DNA from: DATEOR01 sp046734455
GTDB taxonomy: Bacteria > Actinomycetota > Thermoleophilia > Gaiellales > Gaiellaceae
Reading direction: 5' to 3'
Assembly (NCBI GenBank): GCA_046734455.1
Contig: JBKPRJ010000007.1
Coordinates: forward strand, 1 to 17,859
DNA: 17,859 nt
In this document: piece after piece, positions 1-7,103 of the stretch
Layout of the letters: the number at the start of each line of letters is the position of its first letter
Numbering within the stretch: position 1 is the stretch's first letter
Translations under genes and position numbers: made by a program
Notes under the pieces: generated by a model
The model's input: only the letters and a program-made list of their open reading frames with translations
Told to the model about the DNA's origin: nothing
The model's database searches: none

Positions 1-56
1 TGGACGACGCCGAGCGAGCCGCCCTCGAGGAGCGGCTCGAGGAGCTGACCGCCTAG
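1..56 (+). CDS. C-terminal end of an unidentified protein (partial)
   Basis: A reading frame enters from the left edge and closes at TAG 54-56. The visible residues are DDAERAALEERLEELTA, a charged Leu/Glu-rich stretch that looks like an amphipathic helix. The stop lies directly against the stop codon of the convergent gene at 57, with no spacer, and a compact hairpin follows at 59-79. Too little is visible to name the protein. That it is a real gene end rather than a chance frame is inferred from the composition and the convergent arrangement. Confidence 0.5.
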   Translation, partial: DDAERAALEERLEELTA

Positions 57-383
57 CTAGGACCTCGGGTCGAGGTCTTCCGCCTCGTCGGCTGCCTCGC
101 CGATCTTCTCGACGACGACGTAGCGGTCGCTGCGCTCGATCACGCGCTCGACGCTCTCGTCCTCGTGACCCGGGATGACGAAGAACCTCGTCGGGGTGCG
201 CCGGATCCCTTCGTACTCGTCGATGGAGATCGAGACGGGCTCCTTGCACTCCTCGCGGCTGCACTCGCAGAGGAACTCCGAGCGGCCCTCGATCTGGAAC
301 GTCTGGTTCAGCTCCGCGATTCGTTCGTTGACCTCGCGGAAGAGGGATTCGTTCCTTCCTTGGCGTTCTGCGCGCGTCGTCAT
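57..383 (-). CDS. Small CxCx4C protein, paralogue of the protein at 4937-5242
   Basis: A 108-residue soluble protein that I cannot assign to a named family. It has LFREVNERI (residues 14-22), a Cys cluster C39-x-C41-x4-C46, then YEGIR, PTRFFV (64-69), GHE (72-74), and ERVIER followed by a YVVVEK segment. The whole order, including the Cys spacing, recurs in the second protein at 4937-5242, so the two are clearly paralogous. Three close cysteines suggest a metal site or redox role, but this is inference. The start is ATG at 381-383, with no clear Shine-Dalgarno. A TAGCCT hexamer on the minus strand (405-410) could be a -10. It is divergent from the sigma-factor gene, with only about 33 to 66 bases between the starts depending on the sigma start used, so the two probably share a control region. 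No signal peptide or membrane segment is visible. Confidence 0.8.
   Translation of the reverse strand: MTTRAERQGRNESLFREVNERIAELNQTFQIEGRSEFLCECSREECKEPVSISIDEYEGIRRTPTRFFVIPGHEDESVERVIERSDRYVVVEKIGEAADEAEDLDPRS
59..79 (+). terminator. Possible terminator hairpin for the left-edge gene
   Basis: GACCTCG (61-67) and CGAGGTC (71-77) form a perfect 7-bp stem with a GGT loop. It is extended by G60-T78 (wobble) and A59-T79. It begins three bases after the plus-strand stop and lies inside the last codons of the convergent gene 57-383. There is no U-tract, which is common for hairpin terminators in GC-rich actinobacteria. The function is inferred. Confidence 0.35.
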
Positions 384-416
384 CGGGAGGGATGAAGAGA
401 TCTCAGGCTAACACGC

Positions 417-1445
417 TTGAGAAGGGAGGTTTTGAGGCATAAGGCAGTCGTGGACGCCGATCGCTCCTTTGAGCGAATCTACCGTCGGCACCGGCGCGAG
501 GTGTACGGGTCGGTGCTGCGCGACGTGCGCGATCCCGACGAGGCAGAGGACGTCACGCAGGCCGCGTTCTTGAACGCTTTCCGGGCGATGCGCCGCGGCG
601 ATCGCCCCGAGACACCGCGCGCCTGGCTCCTCACGATCGCCCGAAACGTCGTGCGCCGACGGGCCCGCCTGCGCTCCGAGAGGCCGCAGGAAGTCGAGCT
701 CGACGCCGACTCCGAGCTTCTCGTTTCCCTCGACGAGGCGGAAGGCTCAGCCTCGGCCGACATCCACGTCGCCCTGAGGCGGCTCACGGACGCCCAGCGC
801 GAGGCGATCCTCCTGCGCGAGATCCAGGGGCGCTCGTATGCCGAGATCGCCTTCGAGCTCGGTTTGTCCTTGTCCGCCGTCGAGACCCTCATCTTCCGGG
901 CGCGCCGCGCCCTTGCGGAAGAGCTCGAGCTGGTCGAGCGCATGCCTGTCGTGCGCCCGACGAAGCGCCACGGCCTTTTCGCGATCCCAGGGCTCGCGAA
1001 GCTCGGGTCGTTCGGATTTTCTTTCGGCAGGGTCGCCACGGCCTGCATGGTCGGCTGCGCGGTTGTCGCAACCGTGCCGGTCATGGACGGATCCGCCACG
1101 GACGAGCCTGTCTCGAGCCCCAAGACGGTGCACACGATGCTCGTCGCGGATCCCCTCGTGCTTCATCAGCACGCTGTCCCACCCGCCAGGCAGCACAAGG
1201 AACGTACGGATTCCGAGTCGAAGGGCGGCGGGAAGAAGGCGCCGCACGCGACCTCGCCGGGGGAGACGCAGGAGAGCTCGGGCGGAGGCGCCCTTGCGCC
1301 CCTGCTTCCCGTCGAGCCGCCACCCGTGGAGCTGCCGACGGTGGACATTGCGCCCGTGGAGGTGCCGCCTCTTCCGGAGGCCGACGTTCCCCCGCTTCAG
1401 CTTCCGGCGGTGCAGCTCCCGCCGGTCCCTCCGATCACATCCTGA
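417..1445 (+). CDS. ECF-type (sigma-70 family) sigma factor with C-terminal membrane segment and Pro-rich tail
   Basis: Residues 17-83 are a sigma-70 region 2 (FERIYRRHRREVY, then DAEDVTQAAFLNAFRA and PRAWLLTIARNVVRRR). Residues 115-168 are region 4 (ALRRLTDAQREAILLREIQG, then YAEIAFELGLSLSAVETLIFRARRAL). There are no regions 1.1 or 3, so it is ECF-like. Unusually, it continues past region 4: a hydrophobic stretch at about 204-223 is followed by a 115-residue tail that is basic, Gly/Ser-rich and finally full of Pro/Val repeats (about 296-340). If the segment spans the membrane, the factor would be tethered to it. The start is uncertain. TTG 417 gives 342 residues. TTG 432 has AAGGG five bases upstream. 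GTG 450 gives the most typical ECF N-terminus. It is divergent from the CxCx4C protein, and its last 11 bases overlap the convergent carboxylase gene. No anti-sigma gene is adjacent. Confidence 0.85.
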   Translation: MRREVLRHKAVVDADRSFERIYRRHRREVYGSVLRDVRDPDEAEDVTQAAFLNAFRAMRRGDRPETPRAWLLTIARNVVRRRARLRSERPQEVELDADSELLVSLDEAEGSASADIHVALRRLTDAQREAILLREIQGRSYAEIAFELGLSLSAVETLIFRARRALAEELELVERMPVVRPTKRHGLFAIPGLAKLGSFGFSFGRVATACMVGCAVVATVPVMDGSATDEPVSSPKTVHTMLVADPLVLHQHAVPPARQHKERTDSESKGGGKKAPHATSPGETQESSGGGALAPLLPVEPPPVELPTVDIAPVEVPPLPEADVPPLQLPAVQLPPVPPITS

Positions 1446-2997
1446 AGACGCCGAACGTCGACTCGGGGATCGGCGCGTTCAGGCTCGCCGAGATCCCGAG
1501 CGCGAGCACCCGCCGCGTGTCGACAGGATCGATGATGCCGTCGTCCCAGAGCCGTGCCGTCGAGTAGTACGGATTGCCCTCGGCCTCGTACTTCGCCCGG
1601 ATCTCGTCGGGGTCGGCGCGGCCGACGGTGGAGAGGACGGACGCTGCCTGCTCGCCGCCCATCACGCTGATGCGCGCGTTCGGCCACATCCACAGCTGCC
1701 GCGGCTCGTAGGCCCGGCCGCACATGCCGTAGTTCCCGGCGCCGAAGGAGCCCCCGACGATCACGGTGAACTTCGGCACCTGCGCGCACGCGACCGCGGT
1801 GACGAGCTTGGCGCCGTCCTTCGCGATTCCGCCCGCCTCGTACTCCTTGCCGACCATGAAGCCCGTGATGTTCTGCAGGAAGACGAGCGGGACCCGTCGC
1901 TTGCACGCGAGCTGGACAAAATGCGCGCCCTTCATCGCGCTCTCGGAGAAGAGGACGCCGTTGTTGGCGAGGATCCCGACGGGGAAACCCTCGATGTGGG
2001 CGAAGCCGCAGACGAGCGTCTCGCCGTAGAGCGCCTTGAACTCGTGGAAGTCGCTCCCGTCGACGATCCGGGCGATGAGCTCGCGGACGTCGTAGCCCTT
2101 CGAGTAGTCGGCGGGCACGATCCCGTACAGCTCTTCCGGATCGTGGAGCGGCTCCGCCGGCTCCTCGCGCTCCCAGGGCATCGCGGGCGGTCGCCGGCTC
2201 AGGTTCGCGACGATCTCGCGAACGAGGGCGAGCGCGTGCTCGTCCGAGACCGCGTAGTGGTCGGCCACTCCGGAGATGCGCGCGTGGACGTCCGCGCCTC
2301 CGAGCTCCTCGGCGGTCACCTCCTCGCCGGTGGCGGCCTTCACGAGCGGTGGCCCGCCGAGGAAGATCGTCCCCGTTCCCTTGACGATCACGGTCTCGTC
2401 GCTCATCGCGGGCACGTACGCGCCGCCCGCGGTACAGGAGCCCATCACGGCGGCGATCTGCGGAATCCCCGCCGCGGACATGACGGCCTGGTTGAAGAAG
2501 ATCCGCCCGAAGTGCTCGCGGTCAGGGAAGACCTCGTCCTGCATGGGGAGGAAGGCGCCGCCGGAGTCGACGAGATAGATGCACGGGAGCCCGTTCTGGC
2601 GGCCCACCTCCTGCGCGCGCAGGTGCTTCTTCACCGTGAGCGGGTAGTACGTGCCGCCTTTGACGGTCGCGTCGTTGGCGACGATCACGCATTCGCGGCC
2701 CTCGACGACGCCGATGCCCGTGACGATGCCCGCGGCGGGCGCGTCGTCGCCGTAGAGACCGTTGGCGGCGAGCGCGTTCAACTCCAGGAAGGCCGACTCG
2801 GTGTCGAGGAGGCGGTCGACCCGCTCGCGGACGAGGAGCTTCCCCCGGGAGCGGTGCTTCTCGACCGCGTCGTCGCCTCCGCCTCGCGCGGCTTCGGCGG
2901 TGCGGTCACGCAGCTCTGCGACGAGGGCCTTCATGCGCTCCCGGTTCGCGCCGAAGTCGGGCGCGGCCGGGTCGGCTCTCGTCTCGAGGATCGCCAC
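1435..2997 (-). CDS. Acyl-CoA carboxylase beta (carboxyltransferase) subunit, methylcrotonyl-CoA carboxylase type
   Basis: A 520-residue, full-length biotin-dependent carboxyltransferase, which moves CO2 from carboxybiotin to an acyl-CoA in the cytoplasm. VDSGGAFLPMQDEVFPDREH (143-162), GSCTAGGAYVPAMSDE (186-201) and GGSFGAGNYGMCGRAYEPR (415-433) are the crotonase-fold active-site segments. This wording, together with LWDDGIIDPVDTRRVL near the C-terminus, is the 3-methylcrotonyl-CoA (leucine breakdown) type rather than propionyl- or acetyl-CoA. Substrate assignment by eye is not certain, and a geranyl-CoA or broad acyl-CoA enzyme is possible. The start is GTG 2995-2997, six bases after the stop of the 47-residue gene, so the two are probably cotranscribed and coupled. 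The biotin-carboxylase/carrier subunit that it needs is not in this window. The 3' end overlaps the sigma-factor gene tail to tail by 11 bases. Confidence 0.93.
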   Translation of the reverse strand: MAILETRADPAAPDFGANRERMKALVAELRDRTAEAARGGGDDAVEKHRSRGKLLVRERVDRLLDTESAFLELNALAANGLYGDDAPAAGIVTGIGVVEGRECVIVANDATVKGGTYYPLTVKKHLRAQEVGRQNGLPCIYLVDSGGAFLPMQDEVFPDREHFGRIFFNQAVMSAAGIPQIAAVMGSCTAGGAYVPAMSDETVIVKGTGTIFLGGPPLVKAATGEEVTAEELGGADVHARISGVADHYAVSDEHALALVREIVANLSRRPPAMPWEREEPAEPLHDPEELYGIVPADYSKGYDVRELIARIVDGSDFHEFKALYGETLVCGFAHIEGFPVGILANNGVLFSESAMKGAHFVQLACKRRVPLVFLQNITGFMVGKEYEAGGIAKDGAKLVTAVACAQVPKFTVIVGGSFGAGNYGMCGRAYEPRQLWMWPNARISVMGGEQAASVLSTVGRADPDEIRAKYEAEGNPYYSTARLWDDGIIDPVDTRRVLALGISASLNAPIPESTFGVFRM

Positions 2998-3003
2998 TCT
3001 CGA

Positions 3004-3147
3004 TTAAGCGTCTGCGGGCAGCTTGGCGAGAAGCTCCTTGATCCTGCGCAGCACGTCCGCCTCCTCGTGCCCGAAGTCGTCGAGGTAAGAGTGGAGCGCC
3101 GAGCGGACCAGGGCGAGCTCCTCGTCGGTGAGATCGATCGTGTTCAT
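3004..3147 (-). CDS. 47-residue helical protein upstream of the carboxylase beta subunit
   Basis: A short frame from ATG 3145-3147 to TAA 3004-3006 encodes 47 residues. It begins MNTIDLTDEELALVRSAL and has a central YLDDFGHEEADVLRRI, followed by KELLAKLP. The composition is that of two charged amphipathic helices. It sits six bases upstream of the carboxylase beta-subunit gene, which makes it the first gene of that operon. Actinobacterial acyl-CoA carboxylases often have a tiny non-catalytic epsilon subunit encoded beside the beta subunit. Size and position fit such a role, but I see no sequence proof, and it may be an unrelated small protein. A TAGGCT -10 box lies six bases before the ATG, so the mRNA may be leaderless. 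No Shine-Dalgarno is visible. Confidence 0.7.
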   Translation of the reverse strand: MNTIDLTDEELALVRSALHSYLDDFGHEEADVLRRIKELLAKLPADA

Positions 3148-3153
3148 GGCGGA

Positions 3154-3159
3154 AGCCTA
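3154..3159 (-). promoter_or_regulatory. Candidate -10 box for the 3147-to-1435 operon
   Basis: On the minus strand TAGGCT (TAnnnT) is followed by exactly six bases and then the ATG at 3147. This is the spacing expected if transcription starts at or next to the start codon. I see no convincing -35. The same arrangement precedes several other genes in this window, which is the main support. Confidence 0.35.
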
Positions 3160-3283
3160 CGGCCGCGCACGGATTGACGAGACTTTTTACGAATTCCGCA
3201 CATCTCGCCGGCGCTTCACGTGATTTGCTCGCCTCTCTCCCATCGCCCTCCTGGGCACCAACGTCGCCCGACCCGCTCAGGAA

Positions 3284-3309
3284 GCGGAGCCCGCCCCGGC
3301 GGGCTTCGC
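3284..3309 (-). terminator. Hairpin terminator after the P1 peptidase gene
   Basis: A strong inverted repeat has inner arms AGCCCGCC (3288-3295) and GGCGGGCT (3298-3305). It extends outward through a G-T wobble, G-C, C-G and G-C to about 12 bp. It begins five bases beyond the stop codon of the minus-strand peptidase gene (3314-3316) and precedes the start of the next minus-strand operon. There is no long U-tract. Position and strength argue for a terminator. Confidence 0.55.
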
Positions 3310-3313
3310 CGTC

Positions 3314-4465
3314 TCAGGAGGAGGAGGAGGCGAGTTCCCGCAGGCGGTCAAGCGGCACCTCGTACGCCGTCCCGTTCGCGCCGGCGAGCGTCTCCGCAGC
3401 GCAGAGTGCGTTCACGATCGCCTCTTCCGTCGCCTCGACGACGGCGTCGAAGAGCGCCGTGATGTAGTTGTTCGCGAGCATCTGCACGGGGATGGTCAGC
3501 GGCGCGTCGGCGTCGACGTCGGCCGACGGGAGCCCCCGGTTGCCCGACGCGAAGGCGAGGAAGAGATCGCCGCTCGAGTGCTCGCCGACTCCGCCGACTC
3601 GCGCGATGCCAAGCCCCGCCCGCTGGGCGAGGCGCTCGCACTGGACGGGGAGGAGGGCCGCGTTCGTCGCGACGATGGCGATGATCGACCCGGCTCCCGG
3701 TGGGACGCGCCCGTAGGGATCGGGGACCTCCGACACGGGAATCGCCTCGCCGACCGGGATGCCGTTCACCCGCAGGCGCTCCCGCCGTCCGTGGTTCGCC
3801 TGCACGAGGACGCCGACGACGGCTCCGCCTGCTCCCTCGACGACGCGCGACGCCGTCCCGATGCCGCCTTTGAACCCGTGGCAGATCATCCCTGTGCCGC
3901 CGCCGACGTTTCCCTCTGCGACCGGGCCGTCCGAGGCCGACGAGAGCGCCGTCTCGACGTGCTCGGGGCGCACGTGCATGCCGTTGATGTCGTTCAGCAG
4001 GCCGTCCCAGGTCTCGCCGACGACGGGCAGGCTCCAGAACTCCCGCTCGTCCGTCCGCGAGGCGATCTCGGCGGAGATGAGGGCGTCGCGGACGACCCCC
4101 ACGGAGTGGGTGTTCGTGAGCGCGATCGGGGAGCACAGCATTCCCGACTCGCGGATCCACTCCAGCCCGGTCAGCTCGCCGTTCCCGTTCAGGCGGTGCG
4201 CACCGGCGAAGACCGGCTCGTACCACGGGCTCGCCTCGTGCGGCTGGATGACGGTCACCCCGGTGCGCACGTTGTCGCCCTCGATCAGCGTCGTGTGCCC
4301 GACGCGGACGCCGGGCACGTCGGTGATCGCGTTCTGCCTCCCGGTGGGAAGCGTCCCGATCGCGATGCCGAGGTCGCGCGCCCGGACGCGGCCGTTCGCG
4401 TTCAGTCCGACTCCCGGCCGGCTCGACCCGCTTGGATGCTGACGAGGGTCGATGGGGCCGATCAT
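3314..4465 (-). CDS. P1-family (DmpA/L-aminopeptidase-type) peptidase
   Basis: The first conserved block is RARDLGIAIGTLPTG, followed by NAITDVPGVRVGHTTL, the signature N-terminus of the self-cleaving P1/S58 Ntn-hydrolase-like aminopeptidases. Further on are SPIALTNTHSVGVVRDA and GNVGGGTGMICHGFKGGIGTAS, where the maturation site precedes the nucleophile, and near the end IPVQMLANNYITALFDAVVEATEEAIVNAL. The frame is open as far as 4879, but everything before about 4465 is low-complexity sequence opposite the plus-strand gene at 4512. I chose ATG 4463-4465, preceded by GGGG, which gives 383 residues, normal for the family. Such enzymes act on N-terminal residues of small peptides, amides or beta-peptides; the substrate cannot be read. 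No signal peptide is seen. It is divergent from 4512-5242 and followed by a strong hairpin. Confidence 0.88.
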   Translation of the reverse strand: MIGPIDPRQHPSGSSRPGVGLNANGRVRARDLGIAIGTLPTGRQNAITDVPGVRVGHTTLIEGDNVRTGVTVIQPHEASPWYEPVFAGAHRLNGNGELTGLEWIRESGMLCSPIALTNTHSVGVVRDALISAEIASRTDEREFWSLPVVGETWDGLLNDINGMHVRPEHVETALSSASDGPVAEGNVGGGTGMICHGFKGGIGTASRVVEGAGGAVVGVLVQANHGRRERLRVNGIPVGEAIPVSEVPDPYGRVPPGAGSIIAIVATNAALLPVQCERLAQRAGLGIARVGGVGEHSSGDLFLAFASGNRGLPSADVDADAPLTIPVQMLANNYITALFDAVVEATEEAIVNALCAAETLAGANGTAYEVPLDRLRELASSSS

Positions 4466-4477
4466 ATCCCCGGCACG

Positions 4478-4495
4478 CGCAGGCGTAGGCCTGCG
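4478..4495. promoter_or_regulatory. Inverted repeat between divergent genes
   Basis: CGCAGG (4478-4483) and CCTGCG (4490-4495) form a perfect 6-bp inverted repeat with a six-base spacer. It lies between the peptidase start (4465) and the plus-strand start at 4512. The position would suit an operator, but arms this short also arise by chance in GC-rich DNA. Confidence 0.2.
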
Positions 4496-4511
4496 TCCTT
4501 CCGGGAACTCC

Positions 4512-4940
4512 ATGAAGCACATGGATTCGGCCCGAGTCGAGCAGGATCGCTCCTTCCGGCTCCGCGAGGAGACTCGGGCTTTCGAGTGGACCGAGCCGGT
4601 GCCGCTGGAGATCGCGCTCCAGGACGCGCTCAGGTCGACAAAGGAGTGTACCGCCGCGTGTCTCGCGATCGTTCCGGCGCTTCCTCCGAGCCTCCGCGGC
4701 CCCGTTGTGACCGTCTTCGGAGCTGCGTCCGTCGCGGGCGGGCGGATCGAGGAAGAGGCCCGCGATCGGCCGGCGAGCCTCGAGCTGTGTATACGCATCA
4801 TCGACGGCAACCTCAGGAGGCTCGACGAGGCGGGTCGGTTGACGGAAGGTGCGGCAGCGGCGGCGCGCCGCTGCGTCAATCGCTGCCGACACGCCCTGGC
4901 CGCGCTCTACCTCTGCAAGGAGGAGGGGGAGTCCGTGTGA
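4512..4940 (+). CDS. Unrecognised 142-residue helical protein with paired cysteines
   Basis: I do not recognise this protein. From ATG 4512 it has a charged N-terminus, then helical stretches carrying six cysteines at 46, 50, 93, 121, 125 and 135. Two of these pairs are C-x3-C (CTAAC and CVNRC), so each pair would lie on one face of a helix. This loosely recalls small Cys-lined helical bundles that bind metal, but the similarity is general and unproven. Other in-frame starts are ATG 4452, which would overlap the divergent peptidase start, and ATG 4521. Reality is supported by the 3' end: its TGA (4938-4940) overlaps the GTG start of the next gene by four bases, and an AAGGAGGAGG run for that gene lies inside its last codons. 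The two form a translationally coupled operon, so they may share a function. Confidence 0.62.
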   Translation: MKHMDSARVEQDRSFRLREETRAFEWTEPVPLEIALQDALRSTKECTAACLAIVPALPPSLRGPVVTVFGAASVAGGRIEEEARDRPASLELCIRIIDGNLRRLDEAGRLTEGAAAAARRCVNRCRHALAALYLCKEEGESV

Positions 4941-5242
4941 ACGACGCCGGGGCAGTTGTGAGGAACGAGCTCCTCTTCCGCGAGGTCAACGAGCGCATCT
5001 TCAAGGTCGCCGCGAGCGAGACCGACGAGGTCGAGGTCCTGTGCGAGTGCGGCGACGAGTCCTGCGTCTCGACAGTCACCATGACCGTTCGCGACTACGA
5101 GCGGATTCGCGCCGAACCCACCCGTTTCGTTGTCTGCATCGGACACGAGCGGGCGGATATCGAGCGCGTCGTCGAACGGACCCCGGAGTATCTCGTGGTC
5201 GAGAAGACCGGGAGAGCGCGCGAGGGACTTGCGCTCACCTGA
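4937..5242 (+). CDS. Small CxCx4C protein, paralogue of the protein at 57-383
   Basis: 101 residues from GTG 4937. The start is chosen because it overlaps the previous stop (GTGA) and has AAGGAGGAGG upstream at 4917-4926. It shares the complete plan of the 57-383 protein: RNELLFREVNERI (residues 9-21), C36-x-C38-x4-C43, YERIR, PTRFVV (61-66), GHE, ERVVER, and a Y-LVVEK segment. Nearly half of the aligned positions look identical by eye. This copy has an extra cysteine at 67, just before GHE. The function is unknown. The conserved three-Cys cluster suggests metal binding or redox sensing, as inference only. It is cotranscribed with the Cys-containing 142-residue protein upstream. The convergent trpA stop lies 20 bases beyond, with a hairpin across the junction. 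Confidence 0.8.
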   Translation: MNDAGAVVRNELLFREVNERIFKVAASETDEVEVLCECGDESCVSTVTMTVRDYERIRAEPTRFVVCIGHERADIERVVERTPEYLVVEKTGRAREGLALT

Positions 5243-5247
5243 GAGAT

Positions 5248-5273
5248 CGGCCGGACGGGAAGCTAGCCGGCCG
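5248..5273. terminator. Bidirectional hairpin between the CxCx4C gene and trpA
   Basis: CGGCCGG (5248-5254) and CCGGCCG (5267-5273) are perfect 7-bp arms around a 12-base loop. They lie between the plus-strand stop at 5242 and the body of trpA, and the loop contains the trpA stop (5263-5265). The symmetrical position between two convergent units suits a shared terminator. There is no U-tract. Confidence 0.45.
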
Positions 5274-5982
5274 CGCTGACCGCCAGGTCGTCCACGGCGG
5301 CGCGCAGCTCGCGCACATAGCGCTCGAGCCCTTCCGGGCCTTCAGCCTCGGCCACCTCGACCGCGCGGCTTCCGACCACGATCCCGTCCGTGAGCTCAGC
5401 CGCGCCTGCGGCCTGTGCCGGTGTGGAGATGCCGAAGCCGGCCAGGAGCGGAACGTCGGTGACCGCGCGCGCCCGCTCGACGAGCCCGGCCAGCTGGCTG
5501 GAGACGGACTCCCGGGCGCCTGTCGTACCCGTCAGCGACACGAGGTAGAGCCAGCCGTCTGTCCGCTCCGCGGCGAGGCGGATCCGTTCATCGGGGGTCG
5601 TCGGCGCCACGAGCTGCACCCGGGGGAGATCCGGTGCGGTCTCGAGCGGCAGGTCCGCAACGATGAAGCTCGTCGCCCCGGCCGCGACTGCATCGTGTCG
5701 AAAGCGGTCGTACCCGTAGGCCTCGAGGATGGAGGCGTACGTCATCGGGATGAGCGGCACGTCGACCTTCGCCCGCGTTTCGGCCAGGCACTCGAGGCAT
5801 TCTCTGGTGCGCATTCCCTCCGCCAGGGCGCGCTCCCCGGCGAGGCGGATCACGGGCCCGTCGGCCAGCGGGTCCGAGAAGGGGAAGCCGATCTCGAGGA
5901 GGTCGGCGCCCCCGGCCACAGCCGCAGCGGCGAGGTCGGGCGTCTTCTTCCCGGCCATCAGGTAGATCGAGAGGCGCTTCAT
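5263..5982 (-). CDS. trpA: Tryptophan synthase alpha subunit
   Basis: This subunit cleaves indole-3-glycerol phosphate to indole and glyceraldehyde 3-phosphate and channels indole to TrpB. LLEIGFPFSDPLADGP carries the two catalytic acids (E30 and D41). LTGTTGARESV is the mobile loop-6 region, and LLAGFGIS and GIVVGSRAV form the phosphate site. At 239 residues it is shorter than the usual 260-270: it starts almost at the first strand (LSIYLMAG) and lacks the N-terminal helix found in enterobacterial TrpA. The ATG (5980-5982) overlaps the trpB stop by four bases. It is the last gene of the operon, followed by a hairpin at 5248-5273. Confidence 0.96.
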   Translation of the reverse strand: MKRLSIYLMAGKKTPDLAAAAVAGGADLLEIGFPFSDPLADGPVIRLAGERALAEGMRTRECLECLAETRAKVDVPLIPMTYASILEAYGYDRFRHDAVAAGATSFIVADLPLETAPDLPRVQLVAPTTPDERIRLAAERTDGWLYLVSLTGTTGARESVSSQLAGLVERARAVTDVPLLAGFGISTPAQAAGAAELTDGIVVGSRAVEVAEAEGPEGLERYVRELRAAVDDLAVSAAG

Positions 5983-7103
5983 CGCGAGAGCACGGTCGCG
6001 AGGTCCTTGTCCCCGCGGCCCGAGAGGCCGACGAGGACGAGCTCCGCGTCGAGCTCGAGCGCGCGCGCGAGCGCGTGGGCGGGCTCGAGCGCGGGGATGA
6101 TCCCCTCGCGCTCGGCGAGCAGATGGAACGCGGCGAGGGCCTCCTCGTCCGTGGCGGGGACGTAATCGGCGCGGCCCGAGTCGCGCAGGAAGGCATGCTC
6201 GGGGCCGACGCCCGGGTAGTCGAGGCCGGCCGAGATGGAGTGCGCGTCGGCGATCTGCCCGTCGTCATCGGCGAGCAGCGAGGAGCGGGCGCCGTGGAGG
6301 ACGCCGGCCCGGCCGGTGCCGAGGCTCGCTGCGCCGGCCGCCTCGACCCCGATCAGGCGCACGTCCGCGTCGTCGACGAACCCCGCGAAGAGCCCGATCG
6401 CGTTCGAGCCGCCGCCCACGCACGCGACGACCGCGTCGGGGAGCCGGCCTTCGACGGCGCGGATCTGCTCGCGCGCCTCCCGCCCGATGACAGCCTGCAG
6501 CTCTCCGACCAGCTCGGGGTAGGGATGCGGGCCCACGCAGGACCCGATCATGTAGTGCGTCGTCTCGACGTTCGTGATCCAGTCGCGGATCGCCTCGCTC
6601 GTCGCCTCCTTGAGCGTTCGCGTACCGAAATCCACGGGGCTGACCTCGGCGCCGAGCAGGTGCATCCGGTCGACGTTGGGCGCTTGCCGCGCCATGTCCT
6701 CGGAGCCCATGTAGACGACACACTCGAGCCCGAAGCGCGCGCAGACCGTGGCCGCGGCGACCCCGTGCTGGCCCGCGCCCGTTTCCGCGACGATCCGCTG
6801 CTTACCGAGCCGGCGGGCGACGAGCGCCTGGCCGAGCGCGTTGTTGATCTTGTGCGCGCCGGTATGGCAGAGGTCCTCGCGCTTGAGGTAGAGGGACTTC
6901 CCCTCCGCGAGCCGCTCGGTGCGGTAGAGCGGGGTGGGGCGGCCGACGTAGTCGCGCTGCAGCCCGCCCAGCTCGGCGAGAAAGCCGGGGTCATCCTTGA
7001 TCTCCCGCCAGCCCCGCTCGAGCTCGTCCAGGGCGGGGACGAGGGTCTCGGGCACGTACCGCCCGCCGTACGGGCCGAAGTAGCCGGTGCCGACCGACGT
7101 CAT
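5979..7103 (-). CDS. trpB: Tryptophan synthase beta subunit
   Basis: This PLP enzyme condenses indole and serine to tryptophan. It has GYFGPYGGRYVPETLVPAL at the N-terminus, the PLP lysine in HTGAHKINN (K85), AETGAGQHG with the catalytic Glu (E107), and a glycine-rich phosphate loop VGGGSNAIGLFAGF. The total length of 374 residues is short of the roughly 390-400 typical of TrpB1, but every core motif is present. The frame stays open upstream to 7307, inside trpCF. I chose ATG 7101-7103, because it begins the conserved region, overlaps the trpCF stop by four bases (ATGA) and has GGAGG seven bases upstream. Confidence 0.97.
   Translation of the reverse strand: MTSVGTGYFGPYGGRYVPETLVPALDELERGWREIKDDPGFLAELGGLQRDYVGRPTPLYRTERLAEGKSLYLKREDLCHTGAHKINNALGQALVARRLGKQRIVAETGAGQHGVAAATVCARFGLECVVYMGSEDMARQAPNVDRMHLLGAEVSPVDFGTRTLKEATSEAIRDWITNVETTHYMIGSCVGPHPYPELVGELQAVIGREAREQIRAVEGRLPDAVVACVGGGSNAIGLFAGFVDDADVRLIGVEAAGAASLGTGRAGVLHGARSSLLADDDGQIADAHSISAGLDYPGVGPEHAFLRDSGRADYVPATDEEALAAFHLLAEREGIIPALEPAHALARALELDAELVLVGLSGRGDKDLATVLSR

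Noticed and set aside
392..442. 16-codon frame (starting MKRSQANT) ahead of the sigma-factor gene
   Set aside because: GGGAGG lies only one base from its ATG, there is no codon pattern suggesting a sensing leader, and it overlaps candidate sigma-factor starts.
838..3177. A 779-residue open frame on the plus strand
   Set aside because: It runs antisense to the carboxylase gene and overlaps the sigma factor in another frame. The translation is Arg/Ala/Asp-rich without domain motifs, a typical GC-rich shadow.
3174..3179. TTGACG on the plus strand as a -35 box
   Set aside because: No TAnnnT lies 16-19 bases downstream and no plus-strand gene follows.
4466..4879. N-terminal extension of the P1 peptidase to 521 residues
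   Set aside because: The added part is Ser/Arg/Ala-rich, matches nothing in the family and lies opposite the plus-strand gene at 4512.
3348..4892. A 514-residue minus-strand frame beside the P1 peptidase
   Set aside because: It is a frame-shifted shadow, Arg-rich and without motifs; the peptidase frame has clear family signatures.
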